Positions 7,075-14,205 of a stretch of DNA of 64,000 nt are shown one piece after another. The DNA is from a virus, in the IMG/VR virus record IMGVR_UViG_3300018080_000158, positions 1 to 64,000 of that record; one strand, given 5' to 3'. The notes beneath the pieces were generated by a model. It was not told the origin of the DNA. It saw only the letters and a list, made by a program, of their open reading frames with translations, and ran no database searches. A program made the position numbers and the translations under genes. The first letter of the stretch is position 1, and each line of letters starts with the position of its first letter.

Positions 7075-7114
7075 TGAGTCTATCTGGAATCCAAACAGGA
7101 GAGGAGTCTATAAA

Positions 7115-7246
7115 ATGGGGGCTTTTCACAATCCTACCAACAGCCACAAATCAAAGGCCCTGAAATTTGAAATAGTGAGTCTTGAACGGAGAAAAAAATT
7201 TTGTATCAAAGATCTTTCTGCCAGCTCCCATGCGTATAGCATTTAG
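7115..7246 (+). CDS. 43-residue hypothetical protein
   Basis: ATG at 7115 follows GGAGAGGAGTCTATAAA, about 35 bases after the predicted transcript start. The product begins MGAFHNPTNSHKSKALKF and is basic. A longer frame from a TTG at 6995 overlaps the promoters and is not credible. As a very short protein it is supported only by its ribosome site and promoter context. Confidence 0.45.
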   Translation: MGAFHNPTNSHKSKALKFEIVSLERRKKFCIKDLSASSHAYSI

Positions 7247-7344
7247 CTAGTACCATTCATTATGCCCCAGGCCCATTTAGAAAGTGCTAACTTACATCCT
7301 TATCGCACAAACAATAAGGACTTCAACGAGGAGTAGTAAAACAC

Positions 7345-7563
7345 ATGAAACCAAAAGACCAGATCAGCTTAAAAGACTTCGAGCACTACACAGGAAAGAT
7401 AATTCTCGCTTCTACAAGCAGAAGCAAGGCCAGGCTATATGCCACAATACAACCTGCCAGCAGTAACTCCATATCCTATGAGGTATGGACTAATGATGAA
7501 ATTCGTTATGTGTTCAAGGACTTTATTTCAGCCATTGGCTTGTATAACTCTCTATGCGCCTGA
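7345..7563 (+). CDS. Small hypothetical protein
   Basis: 72 residues, ATG with GAGGAG 13 bases upstream. The C-terminal half (SNSISYEVWTNDEIRYVF, then SAIGLYNSL) has the look of a folded small alpha-beta protein. The frame stops at 7563, but the next frame continues with protein-like sequence to 7660; either two overlapping genes or a frameshift joins them. Confidence 0.5.
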   Translation: MKPKDQISLKDFEHYTGKIILASTSRSKARLYATIQPASSNSISYEVWTNDEIRYVFKDFISAIGLYNSLCA

Positions 7564-7567
7564 AAGG

Positions 7568-7660
7568 GTGAGAAAAGGGATACAGGTTAAGGAGAATTTA
7601 AAAGCATACCCTAAACATGGCGGTATCTTTAAAGTTGGCGATACTATTGAAATTCAGTGA
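7568..7660 (+). CDS. 30-residue ORF or frameshifted C-terminus
   Basis: Reads GTG AGA AAA GGG and onward to a stop at 7660, ending KAYPKHGGIFKVGDTIEIQ, a typical small beta-strand pattern. GAAAGG precedes the GTG. It may be a separate coupled peptide or the true C-terminus of the gene at 7345 reached by a +1 shift near 7550. Confidence 0.35.
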   Translation: MRKGIQVKENLKAYPKHGGIFKVGDTIEIQ

Positions 7661-7700
7661 AGCAAGTTATTTCCTGAGTTAGACTTAAAGGAGGTTTAAA

Positions 7701-7979
7701 GTGTTGAATAGGTATTTACGGTTCTCAAAACTCGGCTTTGTGGTATGGCCAGGCCATACTCCATCAAACCAAAATGCTAATATTCAACATAGTCAAATGG
7801 CTAATGCCATTAAAGCAACCAAATCAGAAGAAGAAATAGGCAAGTTAATTTCAGCAGGCTTTTGCCATATACTAGGAGAGCAAACTGTATGCTTCGGCTT
7901 TTCAATGACTACAAACCTAAAAAGCCTGAAAGGAGACTCGGAGCTACTCACAAGGCAATTAAATCTTCAACAACAATAA
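7701..7979 (+). CDS. Hypothetical protein, plus strand
   Basis: 92 residues from GTG at 7701 with an excellent AAGGAGGTTTAAA site. The segment HSQMANAIKATKSEEEIGKL, then ISAGFCHILGEQTVCFGFS has good hydrophobic patterning, and the C-terminus ends SELLTRQLNLQQQ. No motif of known activity. It is the most convincing plus-strand gene in the window; downstream lies 1.5 kb without genes. Confidence 0.6.
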   Translation: MLNRYLRFSKLGFVVWPGHTPSNQNANIQHSQMANAIKATKSEEEIGKLISAGFCHILGEQTVCFGFSMTTNLKSLKGDSELLTRQLNLQQQ

Positions 7980-8194
7980 TCAATACAAGTATTAGAAGTA
8001 GAAGGGTAAGGTGGCCATGTATCGCCTTGCCTTTTCTTTTGCTTCCTTGCCTCAATTACTAATCATCCCCCGGTGGCAGCTAACCGATTCACCAGGCCTG
8101 CTAAGAAGTACTAATCACTTCTCGAATTTTTCCCAGAATTTTTTAACATACCTATACAGACCATCCTATTACGATCTTCAGGTCTTAGTTTAAC

Positions 8195-8325
8195 TTGGTC
8201 AGATTAGATACACATAGGCTGTAATTTTTGATCAGAATTTTATTGCTCTCTTAAAGGACACATAGGTTCAATTTTTTGGTCAGAATTTAAATACGTATAA
8301 GTTGTAATTTTTGGTCAGAATTTTA
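8195..8325. repeat. Four direct repeats, TTGGTCAGAATTT type
   Basis: Copies begin at 8195, 8228, 8276 and 8311 (TTGGTCAGATT, TTGATCAGAATTTTA, TTGGTCAGAATTTAA, TTGGTCAGAATTTTA), each after an AATTTTT run, and two are separated by a second shared word (ACACATAGG). Spacing is 33, 48 and 35 bp. AT-rich and iteron-like; role unknown. Confidence 0.6.
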
Positions 8326-8340
8326 CAGACCCCGCAGGCA

Positions 8341-8700
8341 GTAGTATACTATTAGTAATTTGAGATTTTCGGACCCCACCCCCCAGGTAGTAATTAGTAA
8401 TTAGTATTCTCTGAGTATACTCACCTTGTCCTCAGTTAGTATACTCGCCTAGTAATTAGTATTAGCAGAGTCATTGCATGACCATATGCTTAGATTACTA
8501 TGAGTATACTTACTCGCCTGCCAGGACAGGTCGCACCTGCGACCTAGTCATTGACTGATTACTAATCACTCGCCCTATGCAATCACATATCCAATTGCTC
8601 GCCCAGTACTCCTAGTATACTAATTACTAATTACTCATTTCCAATTACTCGAACCAATCAGTTTTACTATTAGTAATAATTACTCGCAAGGGGACATTCT
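8341..8700. other. Non-coding, rich in TAGTAATTA and GTATAC words
   Basis: Low-complexity stretch with repeated TAGTAATTAG, AGTATACT and ATTACTCGCC words. GAGTATACTC and TAGTATACTA are self-complementary. An 8-bp-arm inverted repeat, AGGTCGCA-CC-TGCGACCT, lies at 8528-8545. No gene is visible. Confidence 0.55.
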
Positions 8701-8742
8701 ATCTGACATATAACATCTGACATATAACATCTGACATCTAAC
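8701..8742. repeat. 14-bp tandem repeat, three units
   Basis: ATCTGACATATAAC occurs twice in tandem, followed by the variant ATCTGACATCTAAC. Looser copies of ATCTGACAT continue to about 8890. Confidence 0.7.
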
Positions 8743-9525
8743 ACTCTACCTATACCCTTCTATCTATACTATCTGACATAGGACATATACTAGTCTATCT
8801 ACTATTTACTATCTATGCCATGGACTATCTATGCTGTTTGGCATCTACTACTCTATATATGATAGGGCATCCTACCTGACATTTACTATCTATGCTGTCA
8901 AGCGTCTGCTGCCTACTACATCCTATCCGACATCTGTTATAGAATGCCTGCTCTCTCCAGCGCACAGTATACTGTATAAAGCCTTTACCGGGCCTTGCAT
9001 CATACTGCTTAATATCTGGCATATACTCTTCTCTCTAACTCCTTTAACACTGCTCTGCATACTACCTTCTCTCCTGCATACCTCTATACTACACCTCTCC
9101 TGACTATCTTTGGCTTTCCTACTTATACTTATAGCTTTCTTTGCTTTCGGTACTTCATTCAGTTGGTTTAGGACTTATTGGCAGGTAGTACTATATACCT
9201 CTGCATACCTATCCTATCGATACAGTACTATTTCCTTCTGCCTACTACCGATCACCTATGCTATACACCTTACTGCATACGTAGCAAAGGTAATACTGGC
9301 AAGCATCTGCTACAGATCTGTCTTTGCCTGAGCATACTCTATGAGCAAGTACTTATAGATGCGATTCTATAGGAAGCAACACTGTCGATACATACCACCA
9401 ATCAGTCTGCTATGAGGGACCTTCAGTACTGCATACGTAGGATCTTAGAGGAGACATACCGTTGAGGATATAAGGGAAGGGCTGTGCTGCCACCGAGGAG
9501 TAATGAGTAAACAAGGGGCTTTGGC
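8743..9525. other. Pyrimidine-rich non-coding stretch
   Basis: The plus strand is rich in CTATCTATG, CATACT and similar words. Open frames exist on plus (9110-9331) and minus (8825-9022), but they lack ribosome sites and have word-repeat composition. A GCTGCCACC motif at 9486-9494 is inverted relative to the other copies. I see no gene. Confidence 0.5.
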
Positions 9526-9753
9526 CTAATGCCCATCTGGTGTAGGCACTTCAGTTGAGATACCTACTTTTATAGTATGTGGGCTATCGTCTGCTTTGCC
9601 GTAAGTATAATTGACTAGCCTTACAAGATGAATATCGCTAACCACCAGGCCCGTCTTTGCTTCATATACACCAATGGCCTTTAGTATTTTCTGTTTGAGT
9701 ATCCTGGTTTCTGTTTTAATCTGGGAAAGAGTGATTGCTTCTTCTTTGTCCAT
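9526..9753 (-). CDS. Small coiled-coil protein, paralogue of next gene
   Basis: 75 residues, start ATG 9753 with AAAGGAGACAACATACC upstream. The N-terminal half is a short coiled coil (ITLSQIKTETRILKQKILKA), followed by VYEAKTGLVVSDIHLV. The adjacent gene at 9771 has the same plan (MLRHDILNLIYSFEEATGL), so the pair arose by tandem duplication. No known function. Confidence 0.6.
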   Translation of the reverse strand: MDKEEAITLSQIKTETRILKQKILKAIGVYEAKTGLVVSDIHLVRLVNYTYGKADDSPHTIKVGISTEVPTPDGH

Positions 9754-9770
9754 GGTATGTTGTCTCCTTT

Positions 9771-9968
9771 TTAAAGGATAGGGAAGCGAATCAAAATGTC
9801 TACATCAGCAGTGGTTATATTTTCTTCCTCGGTATGGATAGGGTTTATTTCAAAAACAGTCAACCCGGTAGCCTCTTCAAATGAATAGATGAGATTTAAG
9901 ATATCATGCCGAAGCATGGCCACTTTGCATTTCACTTCTTCTAGCCTTTCAACTTTATCTTTGGACAT
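9771..9968 (-). CDS. Small coiled-coil protein, paralogue
   Basis: 65 residues with the coiled-coil then F-E-E-A-T-G-L-T-V pattern shared with the gene at 9526. The ribosome site before ATG 9968 is GGGGTTGC, weak. The 18-bp operator at 9980-9997 lies 11 bp upstream, so this pair is probably co-regulated with the other operator-linked genes. Confidence 0.6.
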   Translation of the reverse strand: MSKDKVERLEEVKCKVAMLRHDILNLIYSFEEATGLTVFEINPIHTEEENITTADVDILIRFPIL

Positions 9969-9979
9969 TGCAGCAACCC

Positions 9980-9997
9980 CTTTCAGACGATAGAAAG
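9980..9997. promoter_or_regulatory. 18-bp palindromic operator, site 3
   Basis: CTTTCAGACGATAGAAAG, one base off the consensus. It sits between the stop at 10010 and the ATG at 9968. Confidence 0.65.
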
Positions 9998-10009
9998 TAA
10001 GTAACGTCT

Positions 10010-10300
10010 TTAGTCAAGACAAAAGAGTATATAAACCATAACAGCACAAGCCAATATACTGCACATTAATACAGTAATGGCAATAGTGGCAAGCTCAACC
10101 GCTCTAGACAGCCTATGCTTGATTAGATTTAATATCACATGGTCGGGTATGTCGTTATCGTCTAGCCCTGTAAAAGCCTTGAAGGCTTTAGCCAATTCGC
10201 TCATTAACTTATTACTCTGATCATGGATAATAGTATTGTACAAATGATAGCTCCACGACCCCTCCCCCATTATAGGGGAGGGGTTTTTTAAATTACTCAA
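10010..10300 (-). CDS. Small protein with C-terminal membrane segment
   Basis: Up to 96 residues if the TTG at 10300 is used; a hydrophobic stretch near residues 70-95 (ELATIAITVLMCSILACAVM) predicts one membrane helix. The first 15 residues (NPSPIMGEG) are coded by a GC-rich hairpin that is a terminator on the other strand, so the start is doubtful; a later ATG at 10204 would give 64 residues but has no clear ribosome site. Confidence 0.45.
   Translation of the reverse strand: MSNLKNPSPIMGEGSWSYHLYNTIIHDQSNKLMSELAKAFKAFTGLDDNDIPDHVILNLIKHRLSRAVELATIAITVLMCSILACAVMVYILFCLD
10258..10289 (+). terminator. Intrinsic terminator, rightward
   Basis: CCCCTCCCC and GGGGAGGGG form a 9-bp stem with a 7-base loop, followed by TTTTTT on the plus strand. 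It would end plus-strand transcripts from the 7 kb promoter; the minus strand has no T-run after the hairpin. Confidence 0.7.
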
Positions 10301-10382
10301 TAAATGAGATCCTTAATTTTATAGGACAAGATAAGGGGAATCCCTTGCGTTATACCATAGCATAGGCCAGTCCTTTAGCTGT

Positions 10383-10559
10383 CTAAGGCTCTCGTTTTGT
10401 TAAATGGCTTTCCTCGAACCAAGAACCTCCTTCTTCGGTTACAACATAATATTGCTTGCCCCCGCTATCAAACGCCAACACAGTTATAAGACCAGCAACG
10501 CCAGAAAGAGTATTAACTTTTTCATTCAATCCGAATTCAAAATCCACTCTAGTTATCAC
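10383..10559 (-). CDS. 58-residue hypothetical protein
   Basis: Read from the minus strand: GTG at 10559 with AAGGGAG 9 bases upstream, stop TAG at 10383. The product has the pattern KVNTLSGVAGLITVLAFDSG, then YYVVTEEGGSWFEESHLTK, typical of small phage beta-barrel proteins that end in a W-F-x-E-x-x-L block. It fills an otherwise empty 300-bp gap. Function unknown. Confidence 0.6.
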   Translation of the reverse strand: MITRVDFEFGLNEKVNTLSGVAGLITVLAFDSGGKQYYVVTEEGGSWFEESHLTKREP

Positions 10560-10598
10560 TTATTCTCACTCCCTTCTTATTCCCTGCTTTATTTTCTT

Positions 10599-11105
10599 TC
10601 ATCTGTGCTTTTTACTTACATTCAAAACTGCACTGCTATAGTCCTTGTTCTTAGCAATCCAATCGTCAACGCTCCGAGACAGGAAAAACAGGAGCTGTGA
10701 ATTGATGGTTCTAAATTCTATATCAGCTATTTTCTTGATCTGAGGATAAAGTATACTGTCTTTGGGGAATGTCAAATGAAACTTGTCAGCTTTGATTGCT
10801 TCATTGTAGCAAACGATACAATACCCTGGAGGAGGAAACCCCTTCTTTACTCTGACAGGGCGCTTGCCGCACTTTGAGCATAGGGGCCTTTCTTCCGATT
10901 TGCTTCTCTCATCCTTTGGACCTTCTTTCCTGCAAGTCTCCTCCGTTACTTCATTTTGCCAGTTTGCTAAATACTCACAATCTTCATAGAGTCCTTCATC
11001 GTCGCACTTGTGACTATGAACACACTTAGCACAAGGAGCATCGAAGGCATCAGTCTCTTTGGGGTCCAAGGATCTTGGCAGTTTATTTTTGCTTTGCTTC
11101 TTCAT
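10599..11105 (-). CDS. Zinc-ribbon plus ribbon-helix-helix protein
   Basis: 168 residues. Two cysteine clusters are visible: CAKCVHSHKC with a later C-x4-C-E-Y (residues 25-45) and CSKCG with CIVC (residues 76-99). The C-terminal segment FHLTFPKDSILYPQIKKI, then FRTINSQLLFFLSRSVDDW fits a ribbon-helix-helix DNA-binding domain: one strand, then two amphipathic helices. Inferred DNA-binding regulator. It could be a candidate reader of the operator palindrome, but nothing here shows that directly. Confidence 0.55.
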   Translation of the reverse strand: MKKQSKNKLPRSLDPKETDAFDAPCAKCVHSHKCDDEGLYEDCEYLANWQNEVTEETCRKEGPKDERSKSEERPLCSKCGKRPVRVKKGFPPPGYCIVCYNEAIKADKFHLTFPKDSILYPQIKKIADIEFRTINSQLLFFLSRSVDDWIAKNKDYSSAVLNVSKKHR

Positions 11106-11228
11106 CTTTTTTACTTAGACTGCATTCGTATTTTTCCTCAGCTACTTGGTAGTAAGATCTTCAAGAGTAGTTGTAATAATATCATGAATCGCCATTGCTA
11201 AGTTTCCAACCTCTACAGCGTTTTACTC

Positions 11229-11606
11229 CTATTCGTCTGATATATTTCTAGTGAGAAGATATTCATGCAAGTAAGCCATAGCGTTAAAAATGACTCCGCA
11301 AAGAGCATCGTTTAAACTCTCAACGGCATAACTACCCAAACCTCTATGGTGCAGCCAAACATCTACAAAATGCCGCAAGAATGACTTCATGATTTGACTG
11401 CGAGGAATTCCTTTTTGCCAATTGTCAGAGTCCCGTAATGATCCATCTTCTAGGCGTCTATGCTTGTCCAAATATTTTGCATAGTGCAGCAAAACGAGAG
11501 GACTTAAAAATCCTTCAAAGTCAAGCTTACCTTCGTCGCTATTCCTGCTCGCTCCTGTAGCAAATACTCTTCTTGCTTCTTTTTCTGCATGTCCCACTAT
11601 AGACAT
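11229..11606 (-). CDS. dATP/dGTP diphosphohydrolase-like protein
   Basis: 125 residues. ATGASRNSDEGKLDFEGF near the N-terminus, then DSDNWQKGIP and SFLRHFVDVWLHHRG, then an Asp-Ala followed by NAMAYLHEYL match the family I know as dATP/dGTP diphosphohydrolase N-terminal (Pfam PF18909), an all-alpha phage domain thought to act on purine deoxynucleotides. Acidic and histidine residues needed for metal binding appear present. The catalytic role is by family resemblance only. Its ATG overlaps the stop of the upstream gene (TAATG). Confidence 0.6.
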   Translation of the reverse strand: MSIVGHAEKEARRVFATGASRNSDEGKLDFEGFLSPLVLLHYAKYLDKHRRLEDGSLRDSDNWQKGIPRSQIMKSFLRHFVDVWLHHRGLGSYAVESLNDALCGVIFNAMAYLHEYLLTRNISDE

Positions 11607-11866
11607 TATAGCTCTCCTTTGTATCTAGACTTTAAATCAGATCTAAGTCGATTTCTTGCAAGCCAGCCCAACCTCCGGCCCAAACCATATTTCCTATCCA
11701 AACGTTTATCAATATTCCAAATACGCCTTCGAGCGGAATACTTCATACGCTCCCAAATGCAAGGCTCGTCAAATGGGCTAAGCCCTAAAGGCGGTTTGAG
11801 TAAATAGACATCCCCATATTTCTTTCTAATGTACCACATAGCCAATAGCTTCAGAAATAAAGTCAT
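11606..11866 (-). CDS. Basic hypothetical protein
   Basis: 86 residues, start ATG 11866 with AGGAGTAAA in front. Strongly basic C-terminal half (SARRRIWNIDKRLDRKYGLG, then RRLGWLARNRLR) and a short hydrophobic N-terminus (MTLFLKLLAMWYI) that may be a membrane anchor or simply a helix. The TAATG overlap with the next gene indicates coupling. Not recognised. Confidence 0.55.
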   Translation of the reverse strand: MTLFLKLLAMWYIRKKYGDVYLLKPPLGLSPFDEPCIWERMKYSARRRIWNIDKRLDRKYGLGRRLGWLARNRLRSDLKSRYKGEL

Positions 11867-11906
11867 TTTACTCCTTCTACCGATCCACGGTTTTCAGATA
11901 GCAATC

Positions 11907-12053
11907 TCATTCGTCGTGCAGTGGAATATTTGGAGGGACCATAAATTTATAAATATGATCTTTGTGACTATGGCACGAGCAATTGGATTGCTCACATTTC
12001 TTGCCCAGCACAAAAACCCTCAATTCATCTTTTGGCCTATTCTCATTTTGCAT
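11907..12053 (-). CDS. 48-residue cysteine/histidine-rich protein
   Basis: ATG at 12053 lies inside the end of the DUF4326 gene and has AAGGAGGGGGAAGTAAAC in front. The product carries CEQSNCSCHSHKDH, a dense Cys/His cluster suitable for a metal site, and ends VPPNIPLHDE. The strong ribosome site and 11-bp overlap support it although it is short. Function unknown. Confidence 0.55.
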   Translation of the reverse strand: MQNENRPKDELRVFVLGKKCEQSNCSCHSHKDHIYKFMVPPNIPLHDE

Positions 12054-12333
12054 GTTTACTTCCCCCTCCTTCCTGGTTAGCTATTTCAATTAAAAAATCC
12101 CCATGGCACCGTTTAGGAGCACAAAAGCATACAAGATCTTTCCCTCTTAGCTCCTGTTTGAATTTTTCTAGTAGTAATGGTTTGGAGCGAAGCATTTGCT
12201 CATACTTGTCACAAACAGCATCTCTGTCTCCATCTATTCCTATTACAAAAGGATTGCCATAGGGAGATCCTCTGCCGATGTAAATTGCTCCAGGAGGGGC
12301 TGTGTTGTGGTACTTATTATGGACCTTTGGCAT
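12043..12333 (-). CDS. DUF4326 family protein
   Basis: 96 residues. The pattern IYIGRGSPYGNPFVIG, then GDRDAVCDKYEQML, then ELRGKDLVCFCAPKRCHGDF matches the DUF4326 family (PF14216), small proteins found in phages and bacteria; cysteines and histidine in the last block (CFC-x3-KRCHGD) are conserved in the family and may bind metal. Biological role is not established. AGGAGG lies upstream of ATG 12333. Confidence 0.8.
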   Translation of the reverse strand: MPKVHNKYHNTAPPGAIYIGRGSPYGNPFVIGIDGDRDAVCDKYEQMLRSKPLLLEKFKQELRGKDLVCFCAPKRCHGDFLIEIANQEGGGSKHAK

Positions 12334-12376
12334 GTAAGCAATACCTCCTTAGCTGTTGAACAGTCTACTAAATACA

Positions 12377-12889
12377 TTAAATGTACCCAATATGTCGCCA
12401 ATCCTCAAGGATTGCGACTGTCCTTCTGTCTACTGTATTTTTAATAGCGTTTCTTACATAGGATGTACCAGAGGGATCAGTTATCATTTTTGGGCCAGCG
12501 TATCCAACACCAGCATCGTTTTGATCAAAGACAGGATCTTGAGAAGAAAAACTTTTGCCAAATCGTAAAAGACGAATTGGTTTTTCTTTCTCCTTGCTTT
12601 TTACTTCAAATTTTAACTTTGGCAGTGGCTTGTCTCTGAAAAGAGCGTTGAGTATAGTTTGAATAGCTGTGTGGCAGGTATAGCAAAACCATAGATCGTT
12701 ACCGTCCGAAGTTCTATAAGAAAAACGATGAGCCAGGCAATCGCTCTCGTAATCTACAAACTCACCAGGATTGCAAATCTGTTTCCAATGACCCGTGCCC
12801 GTATATACCAATCCGCAGCAATTAGGATGCACATACTCCAGATAAAAGTTGCATTTCTTATTGAAGCAAAATGGAAGATTTTTACTCAC
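12377..12889 (-). CDS. Cysteine-rich hypothetical protein
   Basis: 170 residues with cysteines at CFNKKC (8-13), CC near 24-25, C39, C51 and CYTCHTA near 69, suggesting one or two zinc sites in the N-terminal half. The C-terminal half has KPIRLLRFGKSFSSQDPVF and no cysteines. AAGGAGATGAAGCC precedes ATG 12889. I do not recognise the family. Confidence 0.6.
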   Translation of the reverse strand: MSKNLPFCFNKKCNFYLEYVHPNCCGLVYTGTGHWKQICNPGEFVDYESDCLAHRFSYRTSDGNDLWFCYTCHTAIQTILNALFRDKPLPKLKFEVKSKEKEKPIRLLRFGKSFSSQDPVFDQNDAGVGYAGPKMITDPSGTSYVRNAIKNTVDRRTVAILEDWRHIGYI

Positions 12890-12940
12890 GGCTTCATCTC
12901 CTTAGCTGTTGAGTAATATACTAAGTCCTAATGCCAAGAT

Positions 12941-13360
12941 CTAAATGTCTCGCAGCAAGCCATTTCCTCTCCGTACTGATAGGAGGTGGCTCGCTTGGCT
13001 TCTGTAGGCAAATATTGGAGCCTTGCAGTCTTCGAGTATTTTAATGGCTTCAGGTCTTATTATCGGAAAGGAGCTATTGTCGTGAAAGAAAGCCTTCTCA
13101 GCCATGCCCCTAGATTTGATTTTCCCCTTCTCTATCAATTCCTCAACAGAGAACCTTTCAGCGTCTTGGTCCGAAACAATACATACACCTCTGGTGTGGA
13201 TGTGTGTCTCCAGGTCCACTGCAAAAGTGACGAATACTCTAGGGCGGTGTTTATCATCCTCATAGAAGTAATGAGCGTATCTTAAACGGCTTCTACACCA
13301 CTTAAGCCACCTATCATGTTCCTTCTTTTCCTTACGTTTACTCATTGATCTTTTACTCAT
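12941..13360 (-). CDS. Hypothetical protein
   Basis: 139 residues from ATG 13360, chosen because GAAAGGAGC stands 7 bases upstream; the frame is open further but those codons lie in the intergenic region. Lys-rich N-terminus (MSKRSMSKRKEKKEHDRW), then VFVTFAVDLETHIHTRGVC, a beta-rich core. No motif known to me. Confidence 0.6.
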   Translation of the reverse strand: MSKRSMSKRKEKKEHDRWLKWCRSRLRYAHYFYEDDKHRPRVFVTFAVDLETHIHTRGVCIVSDQDAERFSVEELIEKGKIKSRGMAEKAFFHDNSSFPIIRPEAIKILEDCKAPIFAYRSQASHLLSVRRGNGLLRDI

Positions 13361-13386
13361 CTTTATTGCTCCTTTCGCATAGTCGC

Positions 13387-13707
13387 TTAGTGGAGTGTAA
13401 TACTGCACAAATCGACCAGCTCACGTATACTACGTTTCACACCAACAGCATTCGGATCAACAAAAGAGTTCAATAACAAGTAGAATATCTTTGCTGCCTT
13501 TTCTGCTTCTTCAAGATTGGCTCCTTTAATAGAACAGTGTACCTTATCATCCGAGCCTATAAAAACAGTTTCCAGCCTGGCAGCTACGCCAAAGCCTAGC
13601 AGCACATCATTAAATAGGCTATTTCTTTGTGAGAGATCCAAATCAGGCTCGAAGCAAATAGTCCAAATCTTATTTTCGAGTTCCTTCTTTTTCTCCTCTT
13701 GACTCAT
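13387..13707 (-). CDS. Hypothetical protein
   Basis: 106 residues from ATG 13707 with CGGAGAGAGT upstream; the open frame extends 12 codons more without a ribosome site. It appears helical (MSQEEKKKELENKIW) with a beta segment (ETVFIGSDDKVHCSI). No recognisable domain. Confidence 0.55.
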   Translation of the reverse strand: MSQEEKKKELENKIWTICFEPDLDLSQRNSLFNDVLLGFGVAARLETVFIGSDDKVHCSIKGANLEEAEKAAKIFYLLLNSFVDPNAVGVKRSIRELVDLCSITLH

Positions 13708-13746
13708 ATACTCTCTCCGATCTAAAGTGCAATTGCTACCCAACTA

Positions 13747-13929
13747 TTACTTATATGTCTTAACCAGATCGGGATTCGGGCATATAAACTCATTTTCTTC
13801 TAAACCCCAACGTGTTGATCCTTGATGGCGGTTTTTACCATTTAGTTCACCAGCGATAATTCTCGTACACCAACAAACCGCCGAATCGTCAACTATAGAC
13901 GGGTCAATAGCTTTGGCCTGCTTTCGCAC
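13747..13929 (-). CDS. Small hypothetical protein, possibly frameshifted
   Basis: The clear coding part reads AIDPSIVDDSAVCWCTRIIAG with the GTG at 13929 as nominal start, but the frame is protein-like further upstream (TCAWVRKQ) where no start codon exists. An overlapping frame provides an ATG at 13970 (MDEEKQAKAAL). A one-base slip in the AAAA/AGCAAGC run near 13950 would join them. Neither start has a good ribosome site. True gene broken by mutation, assembly error, or programmed shift are all possible. Confidence 0.4.
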   Translation of the reverse strand: MRKQAKAIDPSIVDDSAVCWCTRIIAGELNGKNRHQGSTRWGLEENEFICPNPDLVKTYK

Positions 13930-13999
13930 CCACGCACAAGTGCGGCTTTTGCTTGCTTTTCTTCGTCCATTGCTTTACTAACGTTTACTAACGTGCAGT

Positions 14000-14194
14000 T
14001 TACTTACTTTTGTCAATGCGAAACCGCTGGTTATTTTTTAACACTAAATCCGCAATCTCACACGATTTTATTTCTGGTTCAAATGATTCATAACCAACAA
14101 GTTTAGCCAATATATTCATGCCCTCATAATATTCATTTGAGTGATGTAAAAGGAAAATCGCCCTCTTGATTAACTGCCGCTCTTTCTTAGTCAC
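14000..14194 (-). CDS. Small hypothetical protein
   Basis: 64 residues, ATG 14194 with AGGTGACTTGTG upstream. Basic, helical (KKERQLIKRAIFLLHHSNEY) with no metal or membrane motif. It lies between two better supported genes with short gaps. Not recognised. Confidence 0.5.
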   Translation of the reverse strand: MTKKERQLIKRAIFLLHHSNEYYEGMNILAKLVGYESFEPEIKSCEIADLVLKNNQRFRIDKSK

Positions 14195-14205
14195 AAGTCA
14201 CCTAA

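Noticed and set aside
6995-7114. N-terminal extension of the 7115 gene from a TTG at 6995
   Set aside because: It overlaps two TTGACA elements, the operator and the transcript start; the ATG at 7115 has its own ribosome site.
7262-7336. 24-residue plus-strand frame
   Set aside because: It starts with ATG but has no ribosome site and no recognisable pattern.
9110-9372. Plus-strand frames in the 9.1-9.4 kb stretch
   Set aside because: Composition follows the repeated pyrimidine-rich words, no ribosome site, no protein-like pattern.
11109-11226. Short minus-strand frame containing NLAMAIHDIITTTLEDLTTK
   Set aside because: It looks protein-like but has no start codon other than an internal ATG leaving 17 residues, and no ribosome site.
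11229-11606. Evidence for a 2-aminoadenine (Z) genome
   Set aside because: A dATP/dGTP diphosphohydrolase-like gene and a family A polymerase are present, but no PurZ or DatZ is in the window, and the small protein family is common in ordinary phages.
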